Assembly: GCF_900091555.1 (NCBI RefSeq)
Contig: NZ_FMCX01000002.1
Span: forward strand, 186,001-250,000
Length of the DNA stretch: 64,000 nt
Reading direction: 5' to 3'
Source of the DNA: Micromonospora mirobrigensis
GTDB taxonomy: Bacteria; Actinomycetota; Actinomycetes; Mycobacteriales; Micromonosporaceae
Of this stretch, positions 15,555 through 24,775 are shown one piece after another (position 1 is the first letter of the stretch; the number at the start of each line of letters is the position of its first letter). The notes under the pieces are model-generated. The model did no database searches and had not been told where the DNA came from. It was given only the letters and a program-made list of their open reading frames with translations. Made by a program: the position numbers and the translations under genes.

Positions 15555-16559
15555 TCAGCGGCAGGGGCGGCAGGACGAGCGGACGACCAACTCGGTCGGG
15601 AGCCGGATGTGGCTGTCGCGTTCGACGCCGGCGATCAGGTCGATGAGCAGGCGCAGCGCCTCGGCGCCCATGCTCTGCAGGGGCTGGCTGATCGTGGTCA
15701 GCGGCGGGTCGACCAACGCCGACTCCGGGACGTTGTCGAAACCGATCACCGACAGGTCGTCGGGAACCCCGATGCCCATCCGCCGGGCGACGTCCATGGT
15801 GGAGATCGCCGAGAGGTCGTTGCCCGCGAAGATCGCGGTCGGCCGGTCGGCGAGCCCGAGCAGCTCGGCCGCGGTGCCGGCGGCGCTCTCGATCCGGTAG
15901 CCGCCGACCCGGACCAGCCGCTCGTCCACCGGCACGCCCGCGTCGGCCATCGCCCGGCGGAAACCGGCCTCCCGCAGCCGGGCCGACTCCAGGTCCGGCC
16001 GGCCGCTCATGTGCCCGATCCGCCGATGACCGAGGGAGAGCAGGTAGTTGGTCGCCAGGACGGCGCCGGCGAAGTTGTCCGAGTCCACGGTGGGCAGACC
16101 GGACGGGCCGGTGTGCGGGTCGACGGCGACCACGTGGAAGCCGTGCTTGGTCTCCACGACGGTCGGCGTGACGATGACGGCCCCGTCGATCAGGGTGCCG
16201 GAGAGCCGGGCCAGCGAGCGGCGTTCCCACCCGACGGCGGCGCCCTCGCCGTCGCCGCTGGAGTAGGCGAGCAGTTGGTAGCCGCTGCCGGCGACCTCCC
16301 GGGACGCCCCCTTGAGCAGCTCGGTGGAGAACGGCTCGAACTCGGCGACCAGGATGCCGAGCACGTTCGTCCGGTGGCTGCGCAGGCTCTGCGCGCCCAG
16401 GCTGGCCTCGTAGCCGAGGTCACGGATGACCTGCTCGACGCGCTCCACGGTCGCCTGCGCCACGCCGTAGCGGCCATTGACAACCTTCGATACGGTCGCC
16501 ACCGAGACACCGGCCGTACGTGCCACGTCCGACATCTTGACGCGTTCCGGGAACACCAC
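15555..16559 (-). CDS. LacI-family regulator of the xylan locus
   Basis: A 334-aa repressor. The N-terminal helix-turn-helix is MSDVARTAGVSVATVSKVVN (residues 9-28) with hinge NVLGILVAEF, followed by a periplasmic-binding-like sensor domain (RPTAIFAGNDLSAIS, VIGFDNVPESALVDPPLTTI). It is divergent from the sugar ABC importer, and a perfect 14-bp dyad lies in the intergenic region. It probably senses xylobiose or a related sugar; the ligand is inferred from neighbours. The GTG at 16559 lies 7 nt after a TACACT -10 and has no ribosome site, so the transcript may be leaderless; a second GTG at 16556 is possible. Confidence 0.93.
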   Translation of the reverse strand: MVFPERVKMSDVARTAGVSVATVSKVVNGRYGVAQATVERVEQVIRDLGYEASLGAQSLRSHRTNVLGILVAEFEPFSTELLKGASREVAGSGYQLLAYSSGDGEGAAVGWERRSLARLSGTLIDGAVIVTPTVVETKHGFHVVAVDPHTGPSGLPTVDSDNFAGAVLATNYLLSLGHRRIGHMSGRPDLESARLREAGFRRAMADAGVPVDERLVRVGGYRIESAAGTAAELLGLADRPTAIFAGNDLSAISTMDVARRMGIGVPDDLSVIGFDNVPESALVDPPLTTISQPLQSMGAEALRLLIDLIAGVERDSHIRLPTELVVRSSCRPCR

Positions 16560-16566
16560 GCCGACG

Positions 16567-16572
16567 AGTGTA
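16567..16572 (-). promoter_or_regulatory. -10 element for a leaderless lacI-type transcript
   Basis: TACACT on the minus strand ends 7 nt before the GTG at 16559. With no Shine-Dalgarno sequence, this implies transcription starting at or next to the codon. Confidence 0.4.
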
Positions 16573-16609
16573 GAGCCGGCGCGGGGAGCGCGTCACGATG
16601 GATAGAAAA

Positions 16610-16623
16610 CGTTATCGATAACG
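16610..16623. promoter_or_regulatory. LacI-type operator dyad
   Basis: CGTTATCGATAACG is a perfect 14-bp palindrome with the central CG usual for LacI-family sites. It abuts the -35 box of the importer promoter and lies 51 bp from the divergent regulator start, so it can control both. Confidence 0.8.
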
Positions 16624-16624
16624 A

Positions 16625-16652
16625 TTGACATCGAGTTACGTGACTGTAAAAC
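16625..16652 (+). promoter_or_regulatory. Promoter of the sugar importer operon
   Basis: TTGACA (16625-16630) and TAAAAC (16647-16652) are separated by 16 nt. The consensus -35 begins 2 nt after the operator dyad. The spacer is AT-richer than its surroundings. Confidence 0.6.
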
Positions 16653-16692
16653 TCCCCCGCAACAACCCGACTGACTGGTCGAGGAGACATCG

Positions 16693-18003
16693 ATGACTAC
16701 GAAGCGTCGTGTGGGCGCACTCCTGGCACTGTTGATGACCAGCGCTTCCCTCGTCGCCGGCTGCGGCGGCGGTGGCGAGGAGGAGGCAGCCCCGCCGGGC
16801 GAGCTGTACAAGAACCCGGTGACCCTGACCTGGTGGCACAACGCGCCCCAGGACGGGCCGGGCAAGACCTACTGGGCGAAGGTCGCCAAGGACTTCTCCG
16901 CCCTGCACCCGAGCGTCACGATCAAGATCGAGGCGATCGAGACCAACCAGCTCCAGCGCACCCGGATCCCGGCCGCGCTGCTGAGCAACGACCCACCCGA
17001 CGTCTTCATGTCCTGGGGCGGCGGCGAGCTGCGCGAGCAGGTGGAGGCCGGCTACCTCAAGGACATCACCGACCAGGTCAGGACCGAGGTCGGCAACATC
17101 GGCAGCGCCGCCGAGATCTGGCAGGTGAACGGCAAGCAGTACGGTCTGCCGTTCCGGATGGGCATCGAGGGCATCTGGTACAACAAGGACCTCTTCGCGA
17201 AGGCCGGCATCACGGCGCCGCCGACCACCTTCGAGGAGCTCAACGCCGCGGTCACCAAGCTCAAGGCGATCAACGTCGTCCCGATCGCCGTGGGCGCCGG
17301 CGACAAGTGGCCCGCCGCGCACTGGTGGTACAACTTCGCGCTGCGCGACTGCCCGGTGGACGTCCTGAAGAAGGCCTCCACCGACAAGGTCTTCGACGAC
17401 CCGTGCTTCGTCAAGGCCGGCCAGGACCTGAAGGCCTTCATCGACACCAGGCCGTTCCAGAACAACTTCATCGCCACCCCGGGGCAGAACGACCCGACCA
17501 GCGCGAACGGTCTGCTCGCCAACGGCCGGGCCGCGATGGAGCTGATGGGCGACTGGAACCGCGGCACGCTGGACAACGTCGCCACCGACAAGGCCAAGCT
17601 CGCGCAGTTCATCGGCTGGTTCCCCGTACCGGCGATCTCCGGTTCCGCCGGTGACCCGAAGGCGGCCCTCGGCGGCGGCGACGGCTTCGCCTGCGCCAAG
17701 GACGCCCCCGCCGAGTGCGTCGAGTTCCTGAAGTACATCGCGAGCCCCGAGGTGCAGAAGGGCTACGCCGAGACCGGCACCGGCCTGCCCGTGGTCAAGG
17801 GCGCGGAGGCCGGCATCAAGGACCCGGCGCTGAAGTCCATCCTCCAGGCCACCTCCGAGGCGAGCTACGTGCAGCTGTGGCTGGACACCGCCTACGGCAG
17901 CACCGTCGGCACCGCGATGAACGACGGGATCGTCGCCATCTTCTCGGGGAGCGGGACGCCTGAGAAGGTCGTCTCGGCCATGAAGGCAGCCGCGAGCAAG
18001 TGA
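16693..18003 (+). CDS. ABC sugar importer, substrate-binding lipoprotein
   Basis: A 436-aa family-1 extracellular solute-binding protein. The signal peptide ends in a lipobox (SLVAGCGGGG, lipidated Cys about residue 24), followed by an acidic linker. The mature protein shows LTWWHNAPQDG, the PPDVFMSWGGGELR signature and PFRMGIEGIWYNKDLF typical of xylo- or cello-oligosaccharide binders. It is the first gene of the importer operon; its stop overlaps the next GTG (GTGA). Placement between the xylanase and GH3 genes suggests xylo-oligosaccharide uptake, by inference. Confidence 0.93.
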   Translation: MTTKRRVGALLALLMTSASLVAGCGGGGEEEAAPPGELYKNPVTLTWWHNAPQDGPGKTYWAKVAKDFSALHPSVTIKIEAIETNQLQRTRIPAALLSNDPPDVFMSWGGGELREQVEAGYLKDITDQVRTEVGNIGSAAEIWQVNGKQYGLPFRMGIEGIWYNKDLFAKAGITAPPTTFEELNAAVTKLKAINVVPIAVGAGDKWPAAHWWYNFALRDCPVDVLKKASTDKVFDDPCFVKAGQDLKAFIDTRPFQNNFIATPGQNDPTSANGLLANGRAAMELMGDWNRGTLDNVATDKAKLAQFIGWFPVPAISGSAGDPKAALGGGDGFACAKDAPAECVEFLKYIASPEVQKGYAETGTGLPVVKGAEAGIKDPALKSILQATSEASYVQLWLDTAYGSTVGTAMNDGIVAIFSGSGTPEKVVSAMKAAASK

Positions 18004-19004
18004 CGTCGGCAAACCAGACCCGGAACCCCGCCGGCGGCGTCGCCACGCCGCCGGCGGCCCGCCGGCCCGCCGCACCCGCGTCCTCCCGCCGGGCCGAGAC
18101 CCGCCGCAAGTGGTACGAGATCATCGGGCTCACCACCCCGGCGCTCGCCGTCTACGTGATGTTCGTGCTGGTCCCGATGGGCTTCGCGGTCTACTACAGC
18201 CTGTTCCGGTGGCGTGGGGTCGGACCACCGACCGAGTACGTGGGCCTGCGGAACTACGTCCTCGCCTTCGGCGACCCGATCTTCCTCGACGCGCTGCGCA
18301 ACAACGCGATCATCGTCGCCGGGTCGCTGCTGATCCAGGGACCCCTCGCCCTGGGCATCGCCCTGCTGCTCAACCGCCACTTCCGGGGGCGGGCGCTGTT
18401 CCGGCTGCTGGCGTTCGTGCCGTACGTGCTGGCCGAGGTCACCGTCGGCATCATGTGGAAGCTGCTCCTCACCGACGGCGGCACGGTCGACGCGCTGCTG
18501 CGGTCGGTCGGCCTGGGCGGCCTGGTGCGGGCGTGGCTCGCCGACCTCGACGTCGTCATCTGGACGCTGCTGTTCGTCCTCACCTGGAAGTACGTCGGCT
18601 TCGCCATCATCCTGCTGCTCGCCGGGCTGTCGAACGTGCCGCAGGAGCTGACCGAGGCCGCGGCGATCGACGGGGCGGGCTGGTGGCAGACCCAGCGGCA
18701 CGTCACGCTCCCGCTGCTCGGCCCGACGATCCGGATCTGGATGTTCCTGTCGATGATCGGCGCGCTCCAGGTCTTCGACGTGGTCTGGGTGACCTCGGTG
18801 CCCGCGGTGCGCTCGCTCGGGGCGTCGGGAACCATGGCGACGTACATGGTGGACAACGGGTTCTTCGCCCGGCTCTGGGGCTACGGCAACGCGGTCGCCG
18901 TCATCCTCTTCGTCATCTCCTTCGTCGCGGCGCTGCTGTTCCAGCGCTTCATCCTGCGCCGGGACATCGAGGGCGCCATCACCGGAAGGGCGAACCGACC
19001 GTGA
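18000..19004 (+). CDS. ABC sugar importer permease (MalF type)
   Basis: A 334-aa membrane protein with an N-terminal Ala/Pro-rich cytoplasmic tail (residues 1-35) and six predicted helices. The coupling loop EAAAIDGAGWWQTQRHVTLP is the EAA motif that docks on the ATPase. It starts at GTG overlapping the binding-protein stop and ends overlapping the next permease start, so translation is coupled through the operon. Confidence 0.94.
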   Translation: MTSANQTRNPAGGVATPPAARRPAAPASSRRAETRRKWYEIIGLTTPALAVYVMFVLVPMGFAVYYSLFRWRGVGPPTEYVGLRNYVLAFGDPIFLDALRNNAIIVAGSLLIQGPLALGIALLLNRHFRGRALFRLLAFVPYVLAEVTVGIMWKLLLTDGGTVDALLRSVGLGGLVRAWLADLDVVIWTLLFVLTWKYVGFAIILLLAGLSNVPQELTEAAAIDGAGWWQTQRHVTLPLLGPTIRIWMFLSMIGALQVFDVVWVTSVPAVRSLGASGTMATYMVDNGFFARLWGYGNAVAVILFVISFVAALLFQRFILRRDIEGAITGRANRP

Positions 19005-19861
19005 CCACGCACCCCGTCCACTCCCCGTCCGCCGGGCGCCGCCCGCTGTCCTGGGGCACACCGCTGACCTACGCCCTGGCGCTCGCGGTCGCCGCCGTGT
19101 CGATCACCCCGATCCTCTACGTGGTCGTCGGTGGTTTCCGCACCACGCCGCAGATCGTGGCCGACCCGGCCGGCCTGCCCGACCCGTGGGTCTTCGACAA
19201 CTACGCCCGGGTGCTGACCCAGAGCAACTTCTGGCGGCAGGCGTTCAACAGCGCGGTGGTCGCCCTCGGCACCACGCTCGGTGTCGTGGTGCTCGGGTTG
19301 TCCGCCGCCTTCGTGCTCGCCCGGTACGTCTTCCGCGGGCGGGAGGCGCTCTACACCTTCTTCACCCTCGGCCTGCTCTTCCCGGCCGGGGCGGCGATCC
19401 TGCCGCTCTACCTCATGCTGCGCGACCTGGGCCTGGTCAACTCCTACTACGCGGTGATCCTCCCGCAGGTCGCCTTCCAGCTGCCGCTGACGATCGTCAT
19501 CCTGCGCCCCTTCCTCGCCGCCATCCCCCGCGAGCTGGAGGACGCGGCCGCGATCGACGGCGCCGGCCGGATCGGCTTCCTCTGGCGGATCGCGCTGCCG
19601 CTGTCCCGGCCCGCGCTCGTCACCGTCGGGGTCCTCGCCTTCGTGGCCAGCTGGAACGCGTTCCTGCTGCCGCTGCTGGTCCTCGGCGACGTCAACCTGC
19701 ACACCCTGCCGCTCGGCGTGCAGAACTTCTCCAGCCAGTTCTCCACCGACACCGCGGGCGTCCTCGCCTTCACCAGCCTGGCGATGCTGCCCGCACTGCT
19801 CTTCTTCACCCTCGCCGAGAGGCACATCGTCGGCGGCCTCCAGGGCGCGGTCAAGGGCTGA
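19001..19861 (+). CDS. ABC sugar importer permease (MalG type)
   Basis: A 286-aa membrane protein with six helices and the EAA motif AAAIDGAGRIGFLWRIALP. The start is the GTG at 19001 within GTGA, giving the N terminus TTHPVHSPSAG. It pairs with the preceding permease. No ATP-binding subunit follows, as is usual in actinomycetes, where one MsiK-type ATPase encoded elsewhere serves many sugar importers; that is family knowledge, not seen here. Confidence 0.94.
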   Translation: MTTHPVHSPSAGRRPLSWGTPLTYALALAVAAVSITPILYVVVGGFRTTPQIVADPAGLPDPWVFDNYARVLTQSNFWRQAFNSAVVALGTTLGVVVLGLSAAFVLARYVFRGREALYTFFTLGLLFPAGAAILPLYLMLRDLGLVNSYYAVILPQVAFQLPLTIVILRPFLAAIPRELEDAAAIDGAGRIGFLWRIALPLSRPALVTVGVLAFVASWNAFLLPLLVLGDVNLHTLPLGVQNFSSQFSTDTAGVLAFTSLAMLPALLFFTLAERHIVGGLQGAVKG

Positions 19862-19897
19862 GCGGCGGCGGTACGAGCACAACCAGAAAGGCACACC

Positions 19898-22213
19898 ATG
19901 ACAGAGGTCCACGCGGTGGTGGACGGGCCGGCCCCGGCCCGGGCGCCCGGCGACCACGACCGGCCGGCCGGCGAGGCACGCGTACGCGAACTGCTCGGCC
20001 GGATGACGCTCGAGGAGAAGGTCGCCCAGCTCGTCGGCTTCTGGGAGAAGGAGGACGGTGAGGCGGTCGCGCCCCTGCAGGGCGAGTTCGGCGACGCCCT
20101 GCGGCTCGAGGACTTCGCCCGGCACGGACTCGGCCACGTCACCCGGGCGTACGGCACCCGCCCGGTCGACCCGGTCGCCCGCGCCGAGGAGCTGTGGCGG
20201 TTCCAGCGGAACCTGGTCACCGGCACCCGGCTCGGCATACCCGCCATCGTCCACGAGGAGTGCCTCACCGGGCTCTCGGCCTGGCGGGCCGCCACCTTCC
20301 CCACCCCGCTGGCCTGGGGCGCCGCGTGGCACCCCGAACTCGTCGGCGAGATGGCCGCCGCGATCGGGGCCTCGATGCGGGCGCTCGGCGTCCACCAGGG
20401 TCTGGCCCCGGTGCTCGACGTGATCAGGGACCCGCGTTGGGGCCGGGTCGACGAGTGCGTCGCCGAGGACCCGTACCTGGTCGGCACGATCGGCACGTCG
20501 TACGTGCGGGGCCTCCAGTCGCAGGGGGTGCACGCGACCGTGAAGCACTTCGCCGGCTACTCCGCCTCGCGCGCCGGACGCAACTTCGCCCCGGTGCACG
20601 CCGGCCCCCGGGAACTCGCCGACGTGCTGCTCCCCCCGTTCGAGATGGCCGTCCTCGACGGCGACGTCCGCAGCGTGATGCACTCCTACGCCGAGATCGA
20701 CGGCGTGCCGGTCGCCGCCGACCCGACCATGCTGACCGGCGTGCTGCGCGACCGGTGGGGCTTCGACGGCACCGCGGTGGCCGACTACTACGGCGTCGCG
20801 TTCCTGCACCTGCTGCACCACGTGGCGGGTGACCACGCGGAGGCGGCCGGGCAGGCGCTCACCGCCGGGGTCGACATCGAACTCCCCACCGGCGACGCCT
20901 ACCTCACCCTGCCGGAGGCGGTCCGCGCCGGCCGGGTCGACGAGGCGCTCGTCGACCGGGCGGTGCTCCGGGTCCTGCGCCAGAAGCGGGACCTGGGGCT
21001 GCTCGACGCCGACTTCACCGACGAGCCACCGCGGGCGGTCGACCTCGACTCCCCGGCGCACCGGTCGATCGCCCGCCGGCTCGCGGAGGAGTCGGTCGTG
21101 CTGGTCGCCAACCGGGACGTCCTCCCGCTGCCCGCCGGCCGGCGACTGGCGGTCGTCGGCCCGAACGCCGACCGGCAGGCGGCGCTGTTCGGGTGCTACT
21201 CGTTCCTCAACCACGTACTGGTCCAGCATCCCGGCGTGGCGACCGGCATCGACGTGCCGACCGTCCTCGACGCGGTCCGCGACGAGTTCGACGCCGACCT
21301 GGTCACCTGGGCGCGCGGCTGCGACGTGGACGGCGACGACCGCTCCGGGATCGCCGAGGCCGTCGCCACCGCGTCCGCCGCCCAGGTGGCCGTCCTGGTC
21401 GTCGGCGACCACGCCGGTCTGTTCGGGCGGGGCACCGTCGGCGAGGGATGCGACCGGGAGGACCTGGAGCTGCCCGGCGTCCAGCGCGAGCTGGTCGAGG
21501 CGGTCCTGGCGACCGGCACACCGGTGGTCCTGGTGCTGCTCACCGGCCGGCCGTACGCGGTCGACTGGGCGCTGTCGCGTTGCGCGGCGGTGGTGCAGGC
21601 GTTCTTCCCCGGCGAGGAGGGCGCCGGGGCGATCGCCCGGGTCCTCTCCGGGCGGGTGAACCCGTCCGGGCGGCTGCCGGTCAGCCTGCCCCGCTCGGCG
21701 GGGGCCCAGCCGTACTCCTACCTGCACCCGGCGCTCGGCCAGGGCAGCGAGGTGACCAACCTGCCGGCGACACCGGTGGCGGAGTTCGGCCACGGCCTGT
21801 CCTATACGACGTTCGGGTACGCCGACCTCACCGTGCCGGCCACCGTGCCGACCGACGGGGCGCTGTCCGTGACGGTGCGCGTGACGAACACCGGCCCGGT
21901 CGCCGGCGACGACGTGGTGCAGCTCTACGGCCACGACCCGGTCGCCTCGGTGACCCGGCCGGTGGCGCAGCTGCTGGGCTACCGGCGGGTCCACCTGGAG
22001 CCGGGCCGGTCGGTCACCGTCGCGCTGACCGTGCCCACCACCCGGCTGGCGTTCTCCGACCGCACGCTCACCCGGGTCGTGGAGCCCGGCGACGTCGAGC
22101 TCTGGGTGGGCACCAGCGCGCGGCGGGAGACCGAGGCGTCGACCGTCCTGGTCGGCCGGACCGTGCCGGTCACCAACGACTCCCCGCGGTGGACGACCAC
22201 CACGATCGGTTGA
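19898..22213 (+). CDS. GH3 beta-xylosidase/beta-glucosidase
   Basis: A 771-aa cytoplasmic glycoside hydrolase (no signal peptide). Order of domains: GH3 TIM barrel (about 30-350) with APVLDVIRDPRWGRVDE, VKHFAGYSASRAGRN and the nucleophile Asp in GTAVADYYGV; alpha/beta sandwich (about 370-600) with VVGPNADRQAALFGCYS; and a C-terminal fibronectin III-like domain (VTVRVTNTGPVAGDDVVQLY). Subgroups with VADYYAV-like sequences are often xylosidases, and the context supports xylobiose cleavage. The ATG follows AGAAAGG, 36 bp after the importer. It is last in the operon, before a perfect 28-bp palindrome. Confidence 0.93.
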   Translation: MTEVHAVVDGPAPARAPGDHDRPAGEARVRELLGRMTLEEKVAQLVGFWEKEDGEAVAPLQGEFGDALRLEDFARHGLGHVTRAYGTRPVDPVARAEELWRFQRNLVTGTRLGIPAIVHEECLTGLSAWRAATFPTPLAWGAAWHPELVGEMAAAIGASMRALGVHQGLAPVLDVIRDPRWGRVDECVAEDPYLVGTIGTSYVRGLQSQGVHATVKHFAGYSASRAGRNFAPVHAGPRELADVLLPPFEMAVLDGDVRSVMHSYAEIDGVPVAADPTMLTGVLRDRWGFDGTAVADYYGVAFLHLLHHVAGDHAEAAGQALTAGVDIELPTGDAYLTLPEAVRAGRVDEALVDRAVLRVLRQKRDLGLLDADFTDEPPRAVDLDSPAHRSIARRLAEESVVLVANRDVLPLPAGRRLAVVGPNADRQAALFGCYSFLNHVLVQHPGVATGIDVPTVLDAVRDEFDADLVTWARGCDVDGDDRSGIAEAVATASAAQVAVLVVGDHAGLFGRGTVGEGCDREDLELPGVQRELVEAVLATGTPVVLVLLTGRPYAVDWALSRCAAVVQAFFPGEEGAGAIARVLSGRVNPSGRLPVSLPRSAGAQPYSYLHPALGQGSEVTNLPATPVAEFGHGLSYTTFGYADLTVPATVPTDGALSVTVRVTNTGPVAGDDVVQLYGHDPVASVTRPVAQLLGYRRVHLEPGRSVTVALTVPTTRLAFSDRTLTRVVEPGDVELWVGTSARRETEASTVLVGRTVPVTNDSPRWTTTTIG

Positions 22214-22222
22214 GCCGGGTTC

Positions 22223-22250
22223 GCCGGTCGTCCCCGCGGGGACGACCGGC
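22223..22250 (+). terminator. Hairpin terminator after the GH3 gene
   Basis: A perfect 28-bp palindrome (two 14-nt arms) starts 9 nt after the GH3 stop. It lacks a T-tract but is the strongest hairpin between the importer operon and the second LacI gene. Confidence 0.7.
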
Positions 22251-22274
22251 GGACCGGGCCCGTCCCGCCGGCCG

Positions 22275-22285
22275 GTTCCCGGAAC
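22275..22285. promoter_or_regulatory. Palindrome upstream of the second LacI gene
   Basis: GTTCCCGGAAC is a perfect 5+1+5 dyad about 107 bp before the GTG start of the second LacI gene, with a related CCGGAACC 6 nt downstream. It may be an autoregulatory site; it could also be chance. Confidence 0.3.
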
Positions 22286-22391
22286 GTCTCCGGAACCTCC
22301 GCGGCCCTTCCACGCTGTCGACGACCGCCACGGGTACGGCAAGATGACCGGGTGGGCGGCCGGGGCGGCACGGTGGGGTGAAGGAGACGCG

Positions 22392-23423
22392 GTGGGCGCG
22401 GACGACGAACGCAGGGTGACCATCACCGCGATCGCGCGGGAGGCCGGCGTTTCCGTGCCGACGGTGTCGCGGGTGCTCAACGGCCGCTCCGACGTGGCCC
22501 CCGGCACCCGGGAACGGGTGGAGGAGCTGCTGCGCCACCACGGCTACCGACGCCGCTCCGCCCGTACGGTGACCCGCGCCGAGCTGGTCGACCTGGTCTT
22601 CAACGACCTGGACAGCCCGTGGGCGGTGGAGATCATCCGTGGGGTGGAGGACGTCGGGCACAACGCCGGCGTCGGCACCGTGGTCTCGGCCATCCACAGC
22701 CGGTCCACCTCGACCCGGCAGTGGTTGCAGAACCTGCGGGCCCGGGCCAGCGACGGGGTCATCCTGGTGACCTCGGACGTCACCCAGCCGCTGCACACCC
22801 AACTGCGCCGGCTCAACGTGCCGGTGGTGGTGGTCGACCCGGCAGGAGCCCCGGCCACGGACGTGCCGACCGTCGGCGCGACCAACTGGGCCGGCGGGAT
22901 CGCCGCCACCCAGCACCTGCTCGAGCTCGGGCACCGCCGGATCGGCTTCGTCGCCGGCCCCACCCACCTGCTGTGCAGCCGGGCCCGGCTGGACGGCTAC
23001 CGGGCGGCGCTGGAGGGGGCCGGCGTGCCGCTGGACGACCGGCTGGTCCAGCCGGGCGACTTCTACCACGCCTCCGGCTTCGCCGCGGGCGCCGCGCTGC
23101 TGGAGCTGGCCGACCCGCCGACCGCGATCTTCGCCGCCAGCGACCAGATGGCCTTCGGGGTGTACGAGGCGATCCGCCGGCACGGGTCGCGGGTGGCCGA
23201 CGACGTCAGCGTGGTCGGCTTCGACGACCTGCCGGAGGCCCGCTGGGCCTCGCCCCCGCTGACCACCGTCCGGCAGCCGCTTGTCGAGATGGGTCGGCTC
23301 GCCGCCCGCACCGTGCTGCGGCTCGCCCGGGGCGAGCAGATCGAGTCACCCCGGGTGGAGCTGGCCACCGAACTGGTGGTCCGGGACAGCTCGGCGGTCC
23401 CGCGCCGGCCGGGGCGGCGCTGA
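22392..23423 (+). CDS. Second LacI-family regulator
   Basis: A 343-aa regulator with N-terminal HTH ITAIAREAGVSVPTVSRVLN and a sugar-binding core (LGHRRIGFVAGPTHLLCSRARL truncated here: GHRRIGFVAG, PPTAIFAASDQMAFG, SVVGFDDLPEARWASPPLTT). The GTG at 22392 follows AAGGAGA at good spacing and keeps only a short acidic leader (GADDER) before the HTH. It resembles the CebR/XylR-like regulators that sit beside GH genes, and differs enough from the first LacI protein that the two probably read different sugars. It has its own transcript, separated from the GH3 gene by the hairpin at 22223-22250. Confidence 0.9.
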   Translation: MGADDERRVTITAIAREAGVSVPTVSRVLNGRSDVAPGTRERVEELLRHHGYRRRSARTVTRAELVDLVFNDLDSPWAVEIIRGVEDVGHNAGVGTVVSAIHSRSTSTRQWLQNLRARASDGVILVTSDVTQPLHTQLRRLNVPVVVVDPAGAPATDVPTVGATNWAGGIAATQHLLELGHRRIGFVAGPTHLLCSRARLDGYRAALEGAGVPLDDRLVQPGDFYHASGFAAGAALLELADPPTAIFAASDQMAFGVYEAIRRHGSRVADDVSVVGFDDLPEARWASPPLTTVRQPLVEMGRLAARTVLRLARGEQIESPRVELATELVVRDSSAVPRRPGRR

Positions 23424-23438
23424 GGGGACCGCCCCCTT

Positions 23439-24767
23439 TCAGTCGGGTTCCGGAAGTTCCGGCGCCGGCAGGGCGGTCGACGAGGCGGCGAGCCGGGTGG
23501 CCTGTCGGCGGCGGCGGGCCAGCAGGACCGCTCCCCCGGCGACCACCAGGGCGCCCACCGCGGCGGCCGGTGTGCTGCCGGGCCACCCGCCGCCACCGCC
23601 GGCGGCCGTCCCGTTCAGCCCCGCGGCCCCGGCGAGCGCCGACGCCGCCACCGTGACCGACGGGCTCGGCGAGGTCGCCTCGCCGGGGCGTACCAGCCGG
23701 CCGACCGCCGCGTCGCGGGGCAGCGCGAACCCCCAGTCGAGCAGGGACGCGCCCTGCTGCCAGCCACGCTGGGTGGGGATCTCCGCGCCGAGCAGGGTCA
23801 CCACCAACCGCCGGCCGCCCCGCTCGGCCGCCCCGACGTAGGTGTGCCGGGCGACGTCGGTGAAGCCGGTCTTGCCGCCCAGCGCCCCCGGGTAGTGGTC
23901 GAGCAGCTGGTTGTCGTTCTGAATCTGGAACGGCTTCTCGTGCAGGGCCGGCTGGCCGGGGATCTCCGCCACCCGGGTCGCGGTGTACCGGCGGAACGCC
24001 GGATCGGCGAAGCAGGCCCGGGCGATCAACGCCAGGTCGTACGCGCTGGTGAACTGGCCCGGGCCGTCCAGGCCGGACGGGGTGACCGCGTGGGTCTGGA
24101 GCGCGCCGAGCCGGCTGGCCTCCTCGTTCATCGCCCGCACCCCGCCGGCCAGCCCGTCGGGCCCCCCGCCGAGCCGGGCCAGGGCGTTGGCGGCCTCGTT
24201 GCCGGACTTCAGCAGCAGCCCCAGCCAGATCGTCTCGATCCGGTACCGGCCGCCCTCGGCCAGGCCCACCGCCGAGCTGCCGGGCTCGATGGCCAGGTCC
24301 CCGGCGGTCAGGGTGACCTCCCGGTTCGGGTCCAGCCGGGGCAGCATCGTGGCGGTGAGCAGCAGCTTCTGCACGCTGGCCGGGCTCGCGTACTCATGTG
24401 GGCCGCAACCGCCGAGCACCGCGCCGCTGTCCAGGTCGGCGACCACCCACGAGGTCGCGGTGACCGGGGGTGGCGCGGGCGCCGACGGGGGCGTCACCAG
24501 ACCGGCGGTGGCCAGCGCCGCGCCACCCACGGCCCGGGCGGCCGGGTCGGGCGCGGGAGGCGGCTGCGGCGGCGGGCTGGCCGGGGCGGGGACGTTCGGG
24601 CACGGCGGCCCGGCGGCCGGTCGACCGGCCCTGGTCGGCGTCCCGGCCCGCGCCTGGGCCAGGCCGGCGGTCGGCGTGCCCGCCGGGCCCTGGGCCAGGG
24701 CGGGCGCCGGCACGGTCGACGCCGGGGCGAGGAGGGCGGCGGCCAGCGCCGCGAGCAGGCCTCTCAT
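23439..24767 (-). CDS. Serine-type D-Ala-D-Ala carboxypeptidase (PBP5/DacB type), copy 1
   Basis: A 442-aa exported penicillin-binding protein. It has a signal peptide (about 1-25), a long Ala/Pro/Gly linker (25-100) and an S11 domain with SVQK (SxxK active Ser), SGN and KTGFT motifs in order. After the catalytic core comes a low-complexity stretch, a C-terminal helix (AAAVGALVVAGGAVLLA) and a basic tail, so it is anchored outside the membrane at its C terminus. It trims the terminal D-Ala from peptidoglycan stems. A close paralogue lies at 45297-46577. The start codon is 8 nt after TAGCCT with no ribosome site, consistent with a leaderless mRNA. Confidence 0.93.
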   Translation of the reverse strand: MRGLLAALAAALLAPASTVPAPALAQGPAGTPTAGLAQARAGTPTRAGRPAAGPPCPNVPAPASPPPQPPPAPDPAARAVGGAALATAGLVTPPSAPAPPPVTATSWVVADLDSGAVLGGCGPHEYASPASVQKLLLTATMLPRLDPNREVTLTAGDLAIEPGSSAVGLAEGGRYRIETIWLGLLLKSGNEAANALARLGGGPDGLAGGVRAMNEEASRLGALQTHAVTPSGLDGPGQFTSAYDLALIARACFADPAFRRYTATRVAEIPGQPALHEKPFQIQNDNQLLDHYPGALGGKTGFTDVARHTYVGAAERGGRRLVVTLLGAEIPTQRGWQQGASLLDWGFALPRDAAVGRLVRPGEATSPSPSVTVAASALAGAAGLNGTAAGGGGGWPGSTPAAAVGALVVAGGAVLLARRRRQATRLAASSTALPAPELPEPD

Positions 24768-24775
24768 GGTCGCCG

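Noticed and set aside
18881-22507. A 1208-codon minus-strand open frame across the permease, GH3 and LacI genes
   Set aside because: Low-complexity Arg/Gly/Ala sequence without motifs, fully opposite well-supported genes.
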